Below are positions 1 to 9,457 of a DNA stretch of 64,000 nucleotides, piece after piece; the stretch's first letter is position 1; the number at the start of each line of letters is the position of its first letter. This stretch comes from Polynucleobacter sp. AP-Titi-500A-B4 (GTDB lineage Bacteria; Pseudomonadota; Gammaproteobacteria; Burkholderiales; Burkholderiaceae), in contig NZ_CP061311.1 in assembly GCF_018688095.1 (NCBI RefSeq), forward strand, positions 1,706,120 to 1,770,119. Direction: 5' to 3'. The notes beneath the pieces are model-generated. The model ran no database searches. It had not been told where the DNA came from and worked only from the letters and a program-made list of their open reading frames with translations. A program made the position numbers and the translations under genes.

Positions 1-735
1 TGGGATGAGTATTGCGATTGGTACTTGGAGCTTGCCAAAGTGCAACTGCAAACTGGCACACCTGCCCAACAGCGTGCGACACGTCGTACTTTGCTGCGTG
101 TTCTGGAAACAATTTTGCGCATGGCCCATCCCTTGATTCCATTCATTACCGAAACACTCTGGCAAACCGTTGGACCAAAGTCTGGTAAAGAGTTAGCAAA
201 ACAAACCAAGCAAACGATTGCACTTCAGCCCTACCCGATTTCTCAACCCGAAAAGATTGATGAGAAAAGTGAAGCATGGGTTGCACAAGTGAAAGCAATT
301 GTGGATGCCTGTAGAAATCTCCGCGGCGAGATGCAAGTGCCCCCAGGCCAAAAAGTCCCGCTGTGGATTTACGGTCCTGATACCTTCTTACAAAAAGCAA
401 CACCCTATTTGCTTGCGCTGGCAAAACTCACAGAAGTCAAAATCTATAGCGATGAATCCGCTCTCGAAAAAGATGCTCCGGGCGCTCCGATTGCCTTAGT
501 GGGCGACATCAAACTCTTACTGAAGATTGAGGTCGATGTGGCTGCTGAACGGGCTCGTCTTAGTAAAGAAATAGAACGTCTTGCCAATGAAATCACCAAA
601 GCCCGCAGCAAATTGGGTAATGAGAGTTTTGTGGCCCGCGCCCCAGTTGAGGTTGTAGCCCAAGAAAAACAACGTCTTGCTGGGTTTGAGCAAAATCATG
701 AGAAGCTTGTTGCACAATTAGAGCGCCTTAAATAA
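1..735 (+). CDS. valS: Valine-tRNA ligase, C-terminal part (5' end outside window)
   Basis: This is the last 244 codons of a class I aminoacyl-tRNA synthetase; the reading frame is open from base 1 and ends in TAA at 733-735. The visible part holds the end of the anticodon-binding helical domain ([14 protein letters not shown]) and then the C-terminal coiled-coil arm typical of ValRS, seen as a heptad-rich stretch running from [18 protein letters not shown] to the last residues. The enzyme attaches valine to tRNA-Val in the cytoplasm. The catalytic HIGH and KMSKS regions lie upstream of the window. galU follows 14 bases downstream on the same strand, so the two may be co-transcribed. LeuRS and IleRS lack this arm, which makes ValRS the best call. 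Confidence 0.95.
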   Translation, partial: WDEYCDWYLELAKVQLQTGTPAQQRATRRTLLRVLETILRMAHPLIPFITETLWQTVGPKSGKELAKQTKQTIALQPYPISQPEKIDEKSEAWVAQVKAIVDACRNLRGEMQVPPGQKVPLWIYGPDTFLQKATPYLLALAKLTEVKIYSDESALEKDAPGAPIALVGDIKLLLKIEVDVAAERARLSKEIERLANEITKARSKLGNESFVARAPVEVVAQEKQRLAGFEQNHEKLVAQLERLK

Positions 736-749
736 AGATTGGATATGCA

Positions 750-1634
750 ATGCCACTGACTACCAAAGCCGTTACGAAAGCAGTTTTCCCTGTTGCTGGT
801 CTTGGCACACGCTTCTTGCCAGCCACCAAGGCAAGCCCGAAAGAAATGCTCAACGTCGTTGATAAGCCACTCATTCAGTACGCCGTAGAAGAGGCAATTG
901 CGGCTGGTATTACTGAAATGATTTTCGTTACCGGCCGAAGCAAGCGCGCCATTGAAGATCACTTCGATAAAGCCTATGAGCTGGAGGCTGAACTCGAAGC
1001 CAAAAATAAACAGGCACTGTTAGATATTGTGCGTAGCGTAAAACCAAGCCATGTGGATTGTGTCTACGTTCGTCAGCCTGAGGCCTTAGGTTTAGGTCAC
1101 GCAGTATTGTGCGCAGAAAAACTCGTGCGTGATGAGCCGTTTGCCATCATCCTGGCCGATGACTTATTGGATGGGCAACCCCCAGTACTCAAGCAAATGC
1201 TGAAGGTATTTGATGAGCAAAATGGCTCTGTCATTGCGGTTGAAAAAATTGACCCTGCTAAAAGCAGTTCTTACGGTATCGTCGCCGGCGCAGAAGTAGC
1301 CAAAGGTATTTATCGCTTGAACGGTATCGTAGAAAAACCACAGCCCAAAGATGCGCCATCCAACTTGGCTGTGGTTGGTCGCTACGTTCTCTCTTCCGAT
1401 ATTTTTGCGCATATTCGCAACCTCAAGCCCGGTGCAGGCGGTGAGATCCAATTAACCGACGCGATCGCCTCGCTCCTTAAGGAGGAGCCCGTATTTGCTT
1501 ATGAATACGATGGCGTGCGCTATGACTGCGGTAGCAAATTAGGCTATCTCAAAGCTTCTGTGGAATTTGCATTGCGCCACCCAGAGGTGTCTACTGACTT
1601 TGCAGCCTATTTAAAGAGTCGTTCTTTAACGTAA
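750..1634 (+). CDS. galU: UTP--glucose-1-phosphate uridylyltransferase
   Basis: This 294-residue cytoplasmic enzyme makes UDP-glucose from UTP and glucose 1-phosphate, a precursor for cell-surface polysaccharides. The nucleotidyltransferase signature is at residues 18-34 ([17 protein letters not shown]), followed by [12 protein letters not shown] and the substrate-binding stretch [10 protein letters not shown], then ADDLLD. The length matches the bacterial GalU family of about 290-300 residues. The ATG at 750 has only a weak GGA upstream. It sits 14 bases after valS and is followed by a clear terminator. The related RmlA and GlmU lack this exact N-terminal signature and have different lengths. 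Confidence 0.96.
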   Translation: MPLTTKAVTKAVFPVAGLGTRFLPATKASPKEMLNVVDKPLIQYAVEEAIAAGITEMIFVTGRSKRAIEDHFDKAYELEAELEAKNKQALLDIVRSVKPSHVDCVYVRQPEALGLGHAVLCAEKLVRDEPFAIILADDLLDGQPPVLKQMLKVFDEQNGSVIAVEKIDPAKSSSYGIVAGAEVAKGIYRLNGIVEKPQPKDAPSNLAVVGRYVLSSDIFAHIRNLKPGAGGEIQLTDAIASLLKEEPVFAYEYDGVRYDCGSKLGYLKASVEFALRHPEVSTDFAAYLKSRSLT

Positions 1635-1652
1635 GTCTCTCCGGCAGAAAAC

Positions 1653-1680
1653 AAAAAAGGCAGGATATTCCTGCCTTTTT
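1653..1680. terminator. Bidirectional intrinsic terminator between galU and tusA
   Basis: A perfect hairpin (AGGCAGGA, short loop, TCCTGCCT) is flanked by A-runs on one side and T-runs on the other. It can stop transcription from galU on the plus strand and from tusA-alaS on the minus strand. Confidence 0.85.
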
Positions 1681-1713
1681 CTTTGGATCAAAACTTTTTT
1701 AGTCGTACTTTGT

Positions 1714-1959
1714 TTATCTTCTCTTTAAGAAGAACACCAAGACATCACCTTCAGTGGTGCTAGCAATTAACTCGTTACCAGTTTGCTTAGCAAAGGCTGG
1801 AAAGTCTCTAGCAGCTCCTGAATCAGTTGCCTTAATTTTGAGAACCTCACCCGTTTGCATCGTTGCCAAGGCCTTCTTGGTACGCAGGATTGGTAATGGG
1901 CAGTTCATCCCGATAGCGTCTACTTCAGCATTAAAAGTAATATTCGTCACTTCACTCAT
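1714..1959 (-). CDS. TusA-family sulfurtransferase
   Basis: This 81-residue protein has the TusA/SirA fold. The family signature CPxP is at residues 20-23 (MNCPLPIL), with Cys20 the expected sulfur-carrying persulfide residue, followed by RTKKALATM and the [16 protein letters not shown] segment. TusA-type proteins pass sulfur to tRNA 2-thiouridine synthesis or other thiolation pathways; which one applies here cannot be told from sequence. The start codon overlaps the alaS stop by four bases (ATGA), so it is translationally coupled to alaS. Pairing of a sulfur carrier with alaS may be only operon convenience. Confidence 0.88.
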   Translation of the reverse strand: MSEVTNITFNAEVDAIGMNCPLPILRTKKALATMQTGEVLKIKATDSGAARDFPAFAKQTGNELIASTTEGDVLVFFLKRR

Positions 1960-4580
1960 TTGCTAGCCACCCAATCTTTTACGCCATCTAAAGCCGCGCC
2001 CAATTTACTTGGATCATTGCCCCCAGCCATGGCCATCTCTGGCTTGCCGCCACCCTTGCCGCCTACCTGTTGAGCAACAAAGTTCACCAGATCACCAGCC
2101 TTCACTTTGCCAATTGAATCAGCAGTAACGCCAGCGATTAAGCTGACTTTATCGCCTTGAACGGAAGCCAAGACAATTGCCGCTGTTTTCAGTTTTGCTT
2201 TGAGTGCATCCATGGTTTCACGGAGAACACCTGCATCAGCGCCATCTAATCTTGCCGCCAATACCTTCAAGCCATTCACATCAATCGCTTGGCCAGCCAA
2301 CTCATCACCTTGGCTAGCAGCGAGTTTGGAGTTGACTTTTTCTAGCTCGCGCTCAGCTTGGCGCAAGCTGTCTTGCAGTTGCGCAACCCGATTGACTAAA
2401 TCGCCTGGATGGGTTTTCAGAATTGCGGCAGCTTCATTGATTTTGTCTTCCAAGCTTTGTAAAAATTGCAACGCATTATTACCAGTAACCGCTTCAACGC
2501 GGCGAATACCAGCAGCGACGCCACCTTCAGAAACAATCTTCAAGCTACCGATATCGCCAGTGCGTGACACGTGAGTGCCACCACACAGCTCTTTAGAGGT
2601 GCCGATTTCTAGAACTCGCACTTCATCACCATACTTCTCACCGAAAAGCATCATCGCGCCAGTCTTTTGGGCGTCATCTAAGGACATCACTTTTCCAGAG
2701 GTAGCCGTATTGGCCAAAATCTCTGCATTCACAATGTCTTCAATTCGACGAATCTGCTCTGCTGTGATGGGGGCATTGTGTGTAAAGTCAAAACGGGTTT
2801 TAGTAGCGTCTACTAAAGAGCCCTTTTGTTGCACATGATCACCCAAAACTTCACGCAAGGCTTTATGCAAGATATGGGTTGCGCTGTGATTGCGCATCGT
2901 CTCGGTTCTTTGCTGAACATCAACCAATGCGTTCAGAGCATCACCAACTTTGAGCTCTCCCTCGAGCACTTCACCTTGATGTCCAAAGACATCGGCCTGA
3001 ATCTTAAAGGTGTCATCTACTGAAAAACGAACAGACTCATTGCGAAGCTCGCCTTTATCACCTACTTGGCCGCCTGATTCGGCATAGAAAGGGGTGTTGT
3101 CCAACACGATAACAGCTGCATCGCCCGCTTTGACTGAGGCTACTTCAGAGCCATCAACATACAGAGCAGTCACTTTTGCATTTTCATGCTTCAGCGTATC
3201 GTAGCCATGGAACTGAGTAGGCTTACCTTTGTAATCAAGGCCTTGGGCAACCTTAAACTTACCAGCTGCTCTAGCTTGATCGCGTTGCTTTTGCATAGCA
3301 AGTTCAAAACCTTCGCCATCCACTGTCACACCGCGTTCACGACAAACATCCGCCGTCAAATCCAATGGGAAACCAAATGTGTCATGCAAGCGGAAAGCGG
3401 TTTCGCCATCCACCACTTTGGCGCCACCAGCTAAAGCACCATCCAAAATTTCCATGCCATTGGCAATGGTCTGGAAGAAGCGCTCTTCTTCTTGCTTGAG
3501 CACTTCGCTGACTTTGTCTTGTGCAGCACGTAACTCTGGATAAGCATCGCCCATCTCTTTTACAAGCGCCGGAACCAATTGATAGAAGAATGGTTTACGT
3601 GCGCCCAGTTTGTAGCCATGGCGAATCGCACGACGCGCAATACGACGGAGAACATAACCACGCCCCGCATTGCCAGGGATGACACCATCGACCACAATAA
3701 AACTACACGCACGAATATGATCTGCAATAACCTTCAATGAGGGACTTGCAGCATCGCAGTTCTCGCCACCAGCAGCATCGACCGCATCCTTAGCAGCCTT
3801 GAGCAGATTGACGAAGAGGTCAATCTCGTAATTCGAGTGAACATGTTGCAAGACTGCTGCAATTCGCTCCAGACCCATACCAGTGTCAACGCTAGGCTTA
3901 GGTAGAGGATGCATGACGCCCGCTTCGTCACGGTTGAACTGCATGAACACGTTGTTCCAAATTTCAATATAACGGTCACCATCTTCTTCTGGGCTACCAG
4001 GTGGGCCACCTGGAATGTGATTGCCGTGATCGTAGAAAATTTCCGTACAAGGACCGCAAGGACCAGTGTCCCCCATCATCCAAAAATTATCAGATGCGTA
4101 GCGTGCGCCTTTGTTGTCCCCAATACGAATGATGCGATCTGCAGGAACACCAATTTGGTCTTTCCAAATGGCATAGGCTTCGTCATCTTCTGCATAGACA
4201 GTGACCAATAGCTTATCTTTCGGCAACTTAAAGACTTGGGTCAATAAGTCCCAGGCAAACTGAATGGCATCTCTCTTGAAATAGTCCCCGAACGAGAAAT
4301 TACCCAACATCTCAAAAAAGGTGTGGTGACGAGCGGTATAGCCCACGTTATCTAAGTCATTGTGTTTTCCGCCAGCCCGTATGCATTTTTGAGCAGTGGT
4401 GGCTCGGTTATAGGGGCGCTTATCAAAGCCCAAAAACACGTCTTTAAACTGGTTCATGCCCGCATTGGTAAACAGCAAAGTGGGGTCATCCCCAGGAACT
4501 ACGGGGCTGGACGGGACAATTTGGTGGCCATTTTGGGCAAAGAAATCCAGGTAAGCCTGGCGAATTTGGGATACTTTCAT
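1956..4580 (-). CDS. alaS: Alanine-tRNA ligase
   Basis: This 874-residue class II synthetase charges tRNA-Ala and edits mischarged serine or glycine. The N-terminal catalytic part starts with the usual [13 protein letters not shown] and contains [15 protein letters not shown]. The editing domain carries HxxxH (NHSATHILH) and the zinc-binding CGGTH motif, and the C-terminal DHHA1 region ends in a glycine-rich GGKGGGKPE segment, so all usual domains are present and the length is normal. The start at 4580 has no Shine-Dalgarno sequence. A palindrome and a good -10 box lie directly upstream and suggest a leaderless transcript. tusA overlaps its 3' end. Confidence 0.98.
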   Translation of the reverse strand: MKVSQIRQAYLDFFAQNGHQIVPSSPVVPGDDPTLLFTNAGMNQFKDVFLGFDKRPYNRATTAQKCIRAGGKHNDLDNVGYTARHHTFFEMLGNFSFGDYFKRDAIQFAWDLLTQVFKLPKDKLLVTVYAEDDEAYAIWKDQIGVPADRIIRIGDNKGARYASDNFWMMGDTGPCGPCTEIFYDHGNHIPGGPPGSPEEDGDRYIEIWNNVFMQFNRDEAGVMHPLPKPSVDTGMGLERIAAVLQHVHSNYEIDLFVNLLKAAKDAVDAAGGENCDAASPSLKVIADHIRACSFIVVDGVIPGNAGRGYVLRRIARRAIRHGYKLGARKPFFYQLVPALVKEMGDAYPELRAAQDKVSEVLKQEEERFFQTIANGMEILDGALAGGAKVVDGETAFRLHDTFGFPLDLTADVCRERGVTVDGEGFELAMQKQRDQARAAGKFKVAQGLDYKGKPTQFHGYDTLKHENAKVTALYVDGSEVASVKAGDAAVIVLDNTPFYAESGGQVGDKGELRNESVRFSVDDTFKIQADVFGHQGEVLEGELKVGDALNALVDVQQRTETMRNHSATHILHKALREVLGDHVQQKGSLVDATKTRFDFTHNAPITAEQIRRIEDIVNAEILANTATSGKVMSLDDAQKTGAMMLFGEKYGDEVRVLEIGTSKELCGGTHVSRTGDIGSLKIVSEGGVAAGIRRVEAVTGNNALQFLQSLEDKINEAAAILKTHPGDLVNRVAQLQDSLRQAERELEKVNSKLAASQGDELAGQAIDVNGLKVLAARLDGADAGVLRETMDALKAKLKTAAIVLASVQGDKVSLIAGVTADSIGKVKAGDLVNFVAQQVGGKGGGKPEMAMAGGNDPSKLGAALDGVKDWVASK

Positions 4581-4581
4581 A

Positions 4582-4595
4582 GCGATAATTATCGC
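4582..4595. repeat. 14-bp perfect palindrome touching the alaS start codon
   Basis: GCGATAATTATCGC reads the same on both strands and ends one base before the alaS ATG (4578-4580). It contains the predicted alaS -10 box. It could be an operator or, in RNA, a 5-bp stem with a 4-base loop. Confidence 0.8.
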
Positions 4596-4616
4596 ATTGG
4601 CACTAGCCTAGGGCAA
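4588..4616 (-). promoter_or_regulatory. Predicted alaS promoter giving a leaderless mRNA
   Basis: On the minus strand the -35 box TTGCCC (4616-4611) and the -10 box GATAAT (4593-4588) are separated by exactly 17 bases. Only seven bases remain to the ATG at 4580, so the expected transcription start falls on or next to the start codon. Confidence 0.6.
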
Positions 4617-4675
4617 ACGCTAGGTAAGAGGACCTAAACCTGCCTTACAATCCCACAACATTAATAAAAATCGGC

Positions 4676-4691
4676 ACTTAAGCACTTAAGT
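4676..4691. repeat. Imperfect palindrome / tandem GCACTTAA upstream of tctB
   Basis: Two copies of GCACTTAA stand in tandem and each contains the palindrome CTTAAG, forming an almost symmetric 16-bp site 20 bases before the tctB start. It may be an operator for tctBA; no regulator gene lies next to it. Confidence 0.4.
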
Positions 4692-4711
4692 CGACAAACA
4701 AGGAGAGCAAC

Positions 4712-5173
4712 TTGAAAATTCGCAATCAACGGGATTTTGGGGCGGGGGTCATGTATATGGTCATCGGCCTCTTCTTCACCATCGTAGCGACCAATTACCC
4801 CATGGGTACGGCTGCCAAAATGGGCCCAGGTTATTTCCCATTTTGTCTCGGCATCTTAATGACAGCTTTGGGCCTATTGGTTCTGCTTCAGTCTCTGAGC
4901 GCTAAAGCTGCTATCGAAGCTATCCCCAAGTTCAACTGGAGAATCATTGCCCAGATTACTGGATCCGTTGTTCTGTACGGCTTGTTATTACCAAGAATGG
5001 GTTTCTTAATTGCTGTTGTTGTTCTGGTTTTAGTGTCTGCCAGCGCCAGCAAAGAATTTACTTGGAAAGGTTCGTTGATTAATGCGAGCTTCCTCGTAGC
5101 CTTTACTTATTCAGTCTTTGTAATGGGTCTGAAACTTCAGTTCCCACTCCTGCCTGTATTCCTACAACAATAA
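4712..5173 (+). CDS. tctB: Tripartite tricarboxylate transporter, small membrane subunit TctB
   Basis: This 153-residue protein is the small integral membrane subunit of a TTT-type transporter, with about four hydrophobic helices and the family's loop motif MGPGYFP at residues 37-43. It partners with the large channel subunit encoded 19 bases downstream. The start is TTG at 4712, chosen because an AAGGAG ribosome site lies six bases upstream. A periplasmic binding protein (TctC/Bug) would be needed to bring the substrate, probably a carboxylate, but none is encoded nearby. Confidence 0.88.
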   Translation: MKIRNQRDFGAGVMYMVIGLFFTIVATNYPMGTAAKMGPGYFPFCLGILMTALGLLVLLQSLSAKAAIEAIPKFNWRIIAQITGSVVLYGLLLPRMGFLIAVVVLVLVSASASKEFTWKGSLINASFLVAFTYSVFVMGLKLQFPLLPVFLQQ

Positions 5174-5192
5174 CGAAACGGGACTCTGAAAA

Positions 5193-6695
5193 ATGGATTT
5201 ATTTGCTAACTTAGCTCTCGGTTTCGATACCGCGTTCACACTCCAAAATCTCTTGTATTGCTTAATCGGCTGTATCTTGGGAACCCTGATTGGCGTTTTG
5301 CCTGGTCTTGGTCCTATCGCTACGATTGCGATGCTCTTGCCAGCAACTTACGCACTACCTCCAATCGCTGCATTGATTATGTTGGCTGGTATTTACTACG
5401 GCTCACAATATGGCGGATCCACTACTGCGATTTTGCTCAATATCCCAGGGGAAACGTCCTCGGTGGTGACGGCGATTGACGGCTATCAAATGGCCCGAAA
5501 TGGCCGTGCAGGTGTGGCACTGTTTACAGCCGGTATGGGTTCATTCTTTGCAGGTTGCGTAGCAACCTTAGTGTTGGCGGCTTTTGCTGCACCACTCTCA
5601 CAACTCGCCTTTAAGTTTGGTCCTGCAGAATATTTCTCGCTGATGGTTTTGGGATTGATTGGTGCAGTGGTATTGGCATCTGGATCCTTGATCAAGGCAA
5701 TCGGCATGATCATCTTGGGCCTATTAATGGGCTTAATCGGCACCGACGTGAACTCCGGTGTATCACGCTATGCCTTCGACATTCCTGAATTGAGTGACGG
5801 TATTGGCTTCGTAGCAGTTGCGATGGGTGTATTCGGTTTCGCAGAAATCATGGGCAACCTTGAGAAATCTGGCGATGACGAAGGCTTCTTGAACAAGATG
5901 ACCACGATGATTCCAACCAAGCAAGACATTAAGCGCATGATTCCATCGATCTTGCGCGGCACAACCATCGGCTCCATCTTGGGAATCTTGCCAGGTGGCG
6001 GTGCGGCATTGGCTGCGTTCGGCGCTTACTCTGTTGAGAAAAAGTCCTCTAAATTTAGCCATGAGTTTGGTAAGGGTGCGATTGAAGGCGTTGCGGGTCC
6101 TGAGTCAGCAAATAATGCTGCAGCCCAAACCTCATTCATTCCATTACTCACACTCGGTATTCCGCCAAATGCGGTGATGGCCTTGATGGTTGGTGCGATG
6201 ACCATTCATAACATTCAACCAGGTCCACAAGTGATGACCAGCAACCCAGCATTGTTCTGGGGTCTGATTGCTTCTATGTGGATTGGTAACGTGATGTTGA
6301 TTCTCTTGAACTTGCCCCTCATTGGTATTTGGGTAAAGCTCTTGAAGATTCCTTATCGCTTTCTCTACCCAGCAATTTTGGTGTTCTGCTGCATCGGCGT
6401 GTACACCGTGAACAACACTGTGTTTGACGTTTATGTAACTGCAGGCTTTGGCTTGATTGGCTACCTCTTCTTCAAACTAGGTTGCGAACCTCCCCCATTG
6501 CTCTTGGGCTTCGTGCTCGGACCGATGATGGAAGAGAATTTCCGTCGTGCATTGCTCCTGTCTCGCGGTGATTTCACAACCTTTGTAACCCGCCCACTGT
6601 CCTTGGGATTGCTGATTGCTGCAGCCCTCTTGGTAGTGATCGTGGCCCTGCCAGCAGTGAAGAAGACTCGCGAAGAGGCATTCGTCGAAGACTGA
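5193..6695 (+). CDS. tctA: Tripartite tricarboxylate transporter, large permease subunit TctA
   Basis: This 500-residue inner-membrane protein with around twelve hydrophobic segments is the permease of a TTT transporter. Family motifs are clear: GVLPGLGPIATIAMLLPATY near the N terminus, the repeat-related GILPGGGAALAAFGAYSVE in the middle, and PESANNAAAQTSFIPLLTLG followed by GIPPNAVMALM. The length matches TctA. It follows tctB in one operon and ends at a good terminator. The substrate cannot be predicted without the cognate binding protein; citrate or other di- and tricarboxylates are known for the family. Confidence 0.93.
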   Translation: MDLFANLALGFDTAFTLQNLLYCLIGCILGTLIGVLPGLGPIATIAMLLPATYALPPIAALIMLAGIYYGSQYGGSTTAILLNIPGETSSVVTAIDGYQMARNGRAGVALFTAGMGSFFAGCVATLVLAAFAAPLSQLAFKFGPAEYFSLMVLGLIGAVVLASGSLIKAIGMIILGLLMGLIGTDVNSGVSRYAFDIPELSDGIGFVAVAMGVFGFAEIMGNLEKSGDDEGFLNKMTTMIPTKQDIKRMIPSILRGTTIGSILGILPGGGAALAAFGAYSVEKKSSKFSHEFGKGAIEGVAGPESANNAAAQTSFIPLLTLGIPPNAVMALMVGAMTIHNIQPGPQVMTSNPALFWGLIASMWIGNVMLILLNLPLIGIWVKLLKIPYRFLYPAILVFCCIGVYTVNNTVFDVYVTAGFGLIGYLFFKLGCEPPPLLLGFVLGPMMEENFRRALLLSRGDFTTFVTRPLSLGLLIAAALLVVIVALPAVKKTREEAFVED

Positions 6696-6718
6696 TTCTC
6701 TGAGGCCTAACAGGAACG

Positions 6719-6745
6719 AGCCCGCAGCAGTTTGCGGGCTTTTTC
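6719..6745 (+). terminator. Intrinsic terminator after tctBA
   Basis: The stem AGCCCGCA / TGCGGGCT is followed by TTTTTC. It ends only 36 bases before the glnS start codon, so the glnS promoter must lie in that short interval. Confidence 0.9.
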
Positions 6746-6774
6746 TTTATGGGTCTTGGGGTTTTCTCTACAAT
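6746..6774 (+). promoter_or_regulatory. Predicted glnS promoter giving a leaderless mRNA
   Basis: The -10 box TACAAT (6769-6774) lies six bases before the ATG at 6781. A weak -35 candidate, TTTATG (6746-6751), is 17 bases upstream. The terminator of the preceding operon directly borders it. Confidence 0.55.
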
Positions 6775-6780
6775 GTGGCT

Positions 6781-8553
6781 ATGTCCCAAGATAGCAAGTC
6801 CTCTAAAGTAGCCGCTGGCGCAGTCGCCGAGCCTTCCAACTTTTTACGTCAGATCATTGATCATGACTTAGCAAGTGGTGCTTTTTCTCAGCGCACCAAT
6901 TTAGCTGGCGAACCCATCCCAGCCATCATTACGCGCTTTCCGCCAGAACCAAACGGTTATTTACATATTGGTCACGCAAAAAGTATTTGCCTCAACTTTG
7001 GTTTAGCAGCTGATTACAACCATCAGGATGGTGGCGCACGTTGTAATATGCGTCTGGATGACACCAACCCTGTCAAAGAAGATATTGAGTACGCCGATAG
7101 CATTTTGGATGCCGTGAAATGGCTCGGCTTTGATTGGGGCACACATCTTTATCACGCTAGCGATTACTTTGATCGTCTTTATGAATTTGCTGAAATTCTG
7201 ATTCAGAATGGTAAGGCCTATGTCGATAGTCAAAGTGCTGATGACATTCATACCAATCGCGGTAATTTTGGACAGACTGGAAAAAATAGCCCTTATCGTG
7301 ACCGTAGTCCAGAAGAAAATCTTGCCCTCTTTCGCGAAATGCGTGATGGTAAGTTCAAAGATGGTGAACATGTCCTGCGCCTGAAAATTGATATGGCGCA
7401 TCCCAATATCGTGATGCGTGACCCAGTGGTCTACCGGATTCGCCATACCGACCACCACCGCACTGGAAGCAAATGGTGCATCTATCCGCTCTATGACTTC
7501 ACTCATTGCATTTCCGATGCACTCGAGAACGTCTCTCACTCTATTTGCACCCTAGAATTTGAGAACAATCGTCCGCTCTATGACTGGATTGTGAGCTCAT
7601 TAAAAGAGCTGGGCGTCTTTAAAGATCCTGTGCCACATCAATACGAATTCGCACGTCTTAATCTGACTTACACCATCACCAGTAAACGCAAACTATTGCA
7701 ACTCGTTGAAGAAAAACATGTGGATGGTTGGGATGATCCACGGATGCCAACAATTGTCGGCATCCGGCGTCGTGGTTACACCCCAGAAAGTATTCGCTTA
7801 TTCTGCGAACGTATTGGCGTCTCTAAAGCGGATAGCTGGATTGACATGAGCACGCTCGATCAAGCCTTACGTGATGACCTTGAAGCCAGGGCACCACGAG
7901 CGACCGCAGTATTAAAGCCGCTCAAGCTCGTAGTAGACAATTTTGATGTTGCTGCAAAAGAGCCATGCTCAGCACCACGCCATCCAAATCATCCCGAATG
8001 GGGCAATCGTGAATTTAACTTCACGCGTGAACTGTGGATTGAAGCCGATGACTTTATGAAAGAGCCGATCAAGGGTTTCTTTAGACTCTATCCGCCAATT
8101 GGTGATCAACCTGGTAGCCGCGTGCGCTTACGTCATGGCTTTGTGGTGGAGTGCACAGGCTTTGAGACCGATGCAGCCGGTAATGTCATCCAAGTCAATG
8201 TGACCCACTTCCCTGATAGTAAGAGCGGCACCCCTGGCTCCAATAACTATAAGGTGAAGGGCAACATTCACTGGATCAGCGCTGCCGAAGCGATTCCAAC
8301 TGAGGTTCGCCTCTACGATCACCTCTTTACTGATCCTCATCCCGATAGCGGTGATAAGAATTTCTTAGATGCAATTAATCCAAATTCTAAAGAAACGATT
8401 TCTGCTTACTTAGAGCCCTGCATGAAAGATACCAAAGCTGAAGATCGTTTTCAGTTCGAACGTCATGGCTACTTTATTGCCGATAAAGCAGACTCCAAGC
8501 CTGGCAAGCCTGTATTTAATCGTACAGTCGGCCTGAAGGATTCTTGGAAGTAG
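6781..8553 (+). CDS. glnS: Glutamine-tRNA ligase
   Basis: This 590-residue class I synthetase charges tRNA-Gln. The PPEPNGYLHIGHAKSIC signature with HIGH at residues 62-65 is present, and the second class I motif appears in the GlnRS-type form ITSKRK rather than KMSKS. The C-terminal beta-barrel anticodon domain follows (from VLKPLKLVVDN on). A GTG at 6775 is in frame, but ATG 6781 is preferred because the -10 box ends at 6774 and would place transcription start at the ATG. A GluRS is excluded by the long C-terminal domain. The 3' end overlaps the opposing SDR gene by 38 bases. Confidence 0.96.
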   Translation: MSQDSKSSKVAAGAVAEPSNFLRQIIDHDLASGAFSQRTNLAGEPIPAIITRFPPEPNGYLHIGHAKSICLNFGLAADYNHQDGGARCNMRLDDTNPVKEDIEYADSILDAVKWLGFDWGTHLYHASDYFDRLYEFAEILIQNGKAYVDSQSADDIHTNRGNFGQTGKNSPYRDRSPEENLALFREMRDGKFKDGEHVLRLKIDMAHPNIVMRDPVVYRIRHTDHHRTGSKWCIYPLYDFTHCISDALENVSHSICTLEFENNRPLYDWIVSSLKELGVFKDPVPHQYEFARLNLTYTITSKRKLLQLVEEKHVDGWDDPRMPTIVGIRRRGYTPESIRLFCERIGVSKADSWIDMSTLDQALRDDLEARAPRATAVLKPLKLVVDNFDVAAKEPCSAPRHPNHPEWGNREFNFTRELWIEADDFMKEPIKGFFRLYPPIGDQPGSRVRLRHGFVVECTGFETDAAGNVIQVNVTHFPDSKSGTPGSNNYKVKGNIHWISAAEAIPTEVRLYDHLFTDPHPDSGDKNFLDAINPNSKETISAYLEPCMKDTKAEDRFQFERHGYFIADKADSKPGKPVFNRTVGLKDSWK

Positions 8554-9430
8554 TCTTCAGAAAATCCGCCACGCTAGGATAACGTAGCGGGGTTTTTAGC
8601 TCATGCAATCGAGTATTCGTAACTCGTCTGGATTCCCGCATAAATGACCAGAGCATGGGGTTTACTATTTTTTGCAACTCACTAGCGGGCATGCGAGGCG
8701 GCCTATCCAAACCAAACGCATCAGCCACTTCATCAAAATAATCGCCCATCTTGGTTTCACCACCATCACAGGTGTTAATGACTCTCTGCGGTTTACCGTG
8801 ATAGACCGCGGCACAAACCAAGCGCGCCAGATCATCACTATGAATATGGTTCGAGTACGAATCTTCTTCAGGCAATAGTGCTGGAGTTTTAGATTGCAAA
8901 CGCTCAATGGGCAAACGGTCAGCAGCATAGATTCCAGGGACACGCAAAATAGTCACCGCTACGCCATGAGCAGGGCCCCATAAACGCAAGACTCGCTCTG
9001 CATCTACCCTTCTCTGTGCCCGCTCACTTTGAGGGCTGACTGGGGTTGCCTCGCTCACTTTGGCACCTCGGTGATCCCCATACACACCAGTAGTGCTGAT
9101 GTAGATCAGGCGCCTGACGACCTGAGATCCTTGGGCTAAAATTCTCAATAGGTTGCGGGTTCGGCAATCACGATTTCCTTGGTTTTGGGGTGGCGCTAGA
9201 TGAATGACGGTTTGAGCTAAACCGGATAGACGCCATAGAGTTTCTGGATGATCCAGATTACCCAACATTGGAATCGCGCCAACCTCCCTCAACTCCTGAA
9301 AACGATTTTGCGAAGAAGTGAGCGCAAAAACTCGATGACTACGGGAAAGCTGTTTTGCTACCCGAAGACCAATGTCACCGCAGCCAATAATCAGGATTGA
9401 AGGTTTACCAAAAGATTGCATAAGTGACAT
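8516..9430 (-). CDS. NAD(P)-dependent SDR / epimerase-like protein
   Basis: This 304-residue extended-SDR protein starts with a dinucleotide-binding site (ILIIGCGDIGLR, with GCGDIG at residues 16-21) and contains ISTTGVYGD, which resembles the active-site tyrosine segment of NAD-dependent epimerases. It resembles the YeeZ-like group of atypical epimerases, whose substrate is not established. The N-terminal ATG at 9430 has no strong ribosome site, and an in-frame ATG lies three codons further in. Only 27 bases separate it from the divergent reductase gene. Its last 38 bases overlap glnS on the other strand, and the glnS terminator is inside its coding region. Confidence 0.82.
   Translation of the reverse strand: MSLMQSFGKPSILIIGCGDIGLRVAKQLSRSHRVFALTSSQNRFQELREVGAIPMLGNLDHPETLWRLSGLAQTVIHLAPPQNQGNRDCRTRNLLRILAQGSQVVRRLIYISTTGVYGDHRGAKVSEATPVSPQSERAQRRVDAERVLRLWGPAHGVAVTILRVPGIYAADRLPIERLQSKTPALLPEEDSYSNHIHSDDLARLVCAAVYHGKPQRVINTCDGGETKMGDYFDEVADAFGLDRPPRMPASELQKIVNPMLWSFMRESRRVTNTRLHELKTPLRYPSVADFLKTTSKNPSGRLYD
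8565..8597 (+). terminator. Probable glnS terminator embedded in the opposing SDR gene
   Basis: The stem CCGC-C-ACG / CGT-A-GCGG, with one mismatch and a nine-base loop, is followed by GG and five T. It begins about 12 bases after the glnS stop and lies wholly inside the 3' coding part of the minus-strand SDR gene. Confidence 0.55.
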
Positions 9431-9457
9431 CGTAACGATTTATTGAAAGGAATGAGA

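Noticed and set aside
7003..7539. A 178-codon open frame on the minus strand inside glnS
   Set aside because: It is a shadow of glnS with no ribosome site or recognisable domain; the plus-strand frame is a full GlnRS.
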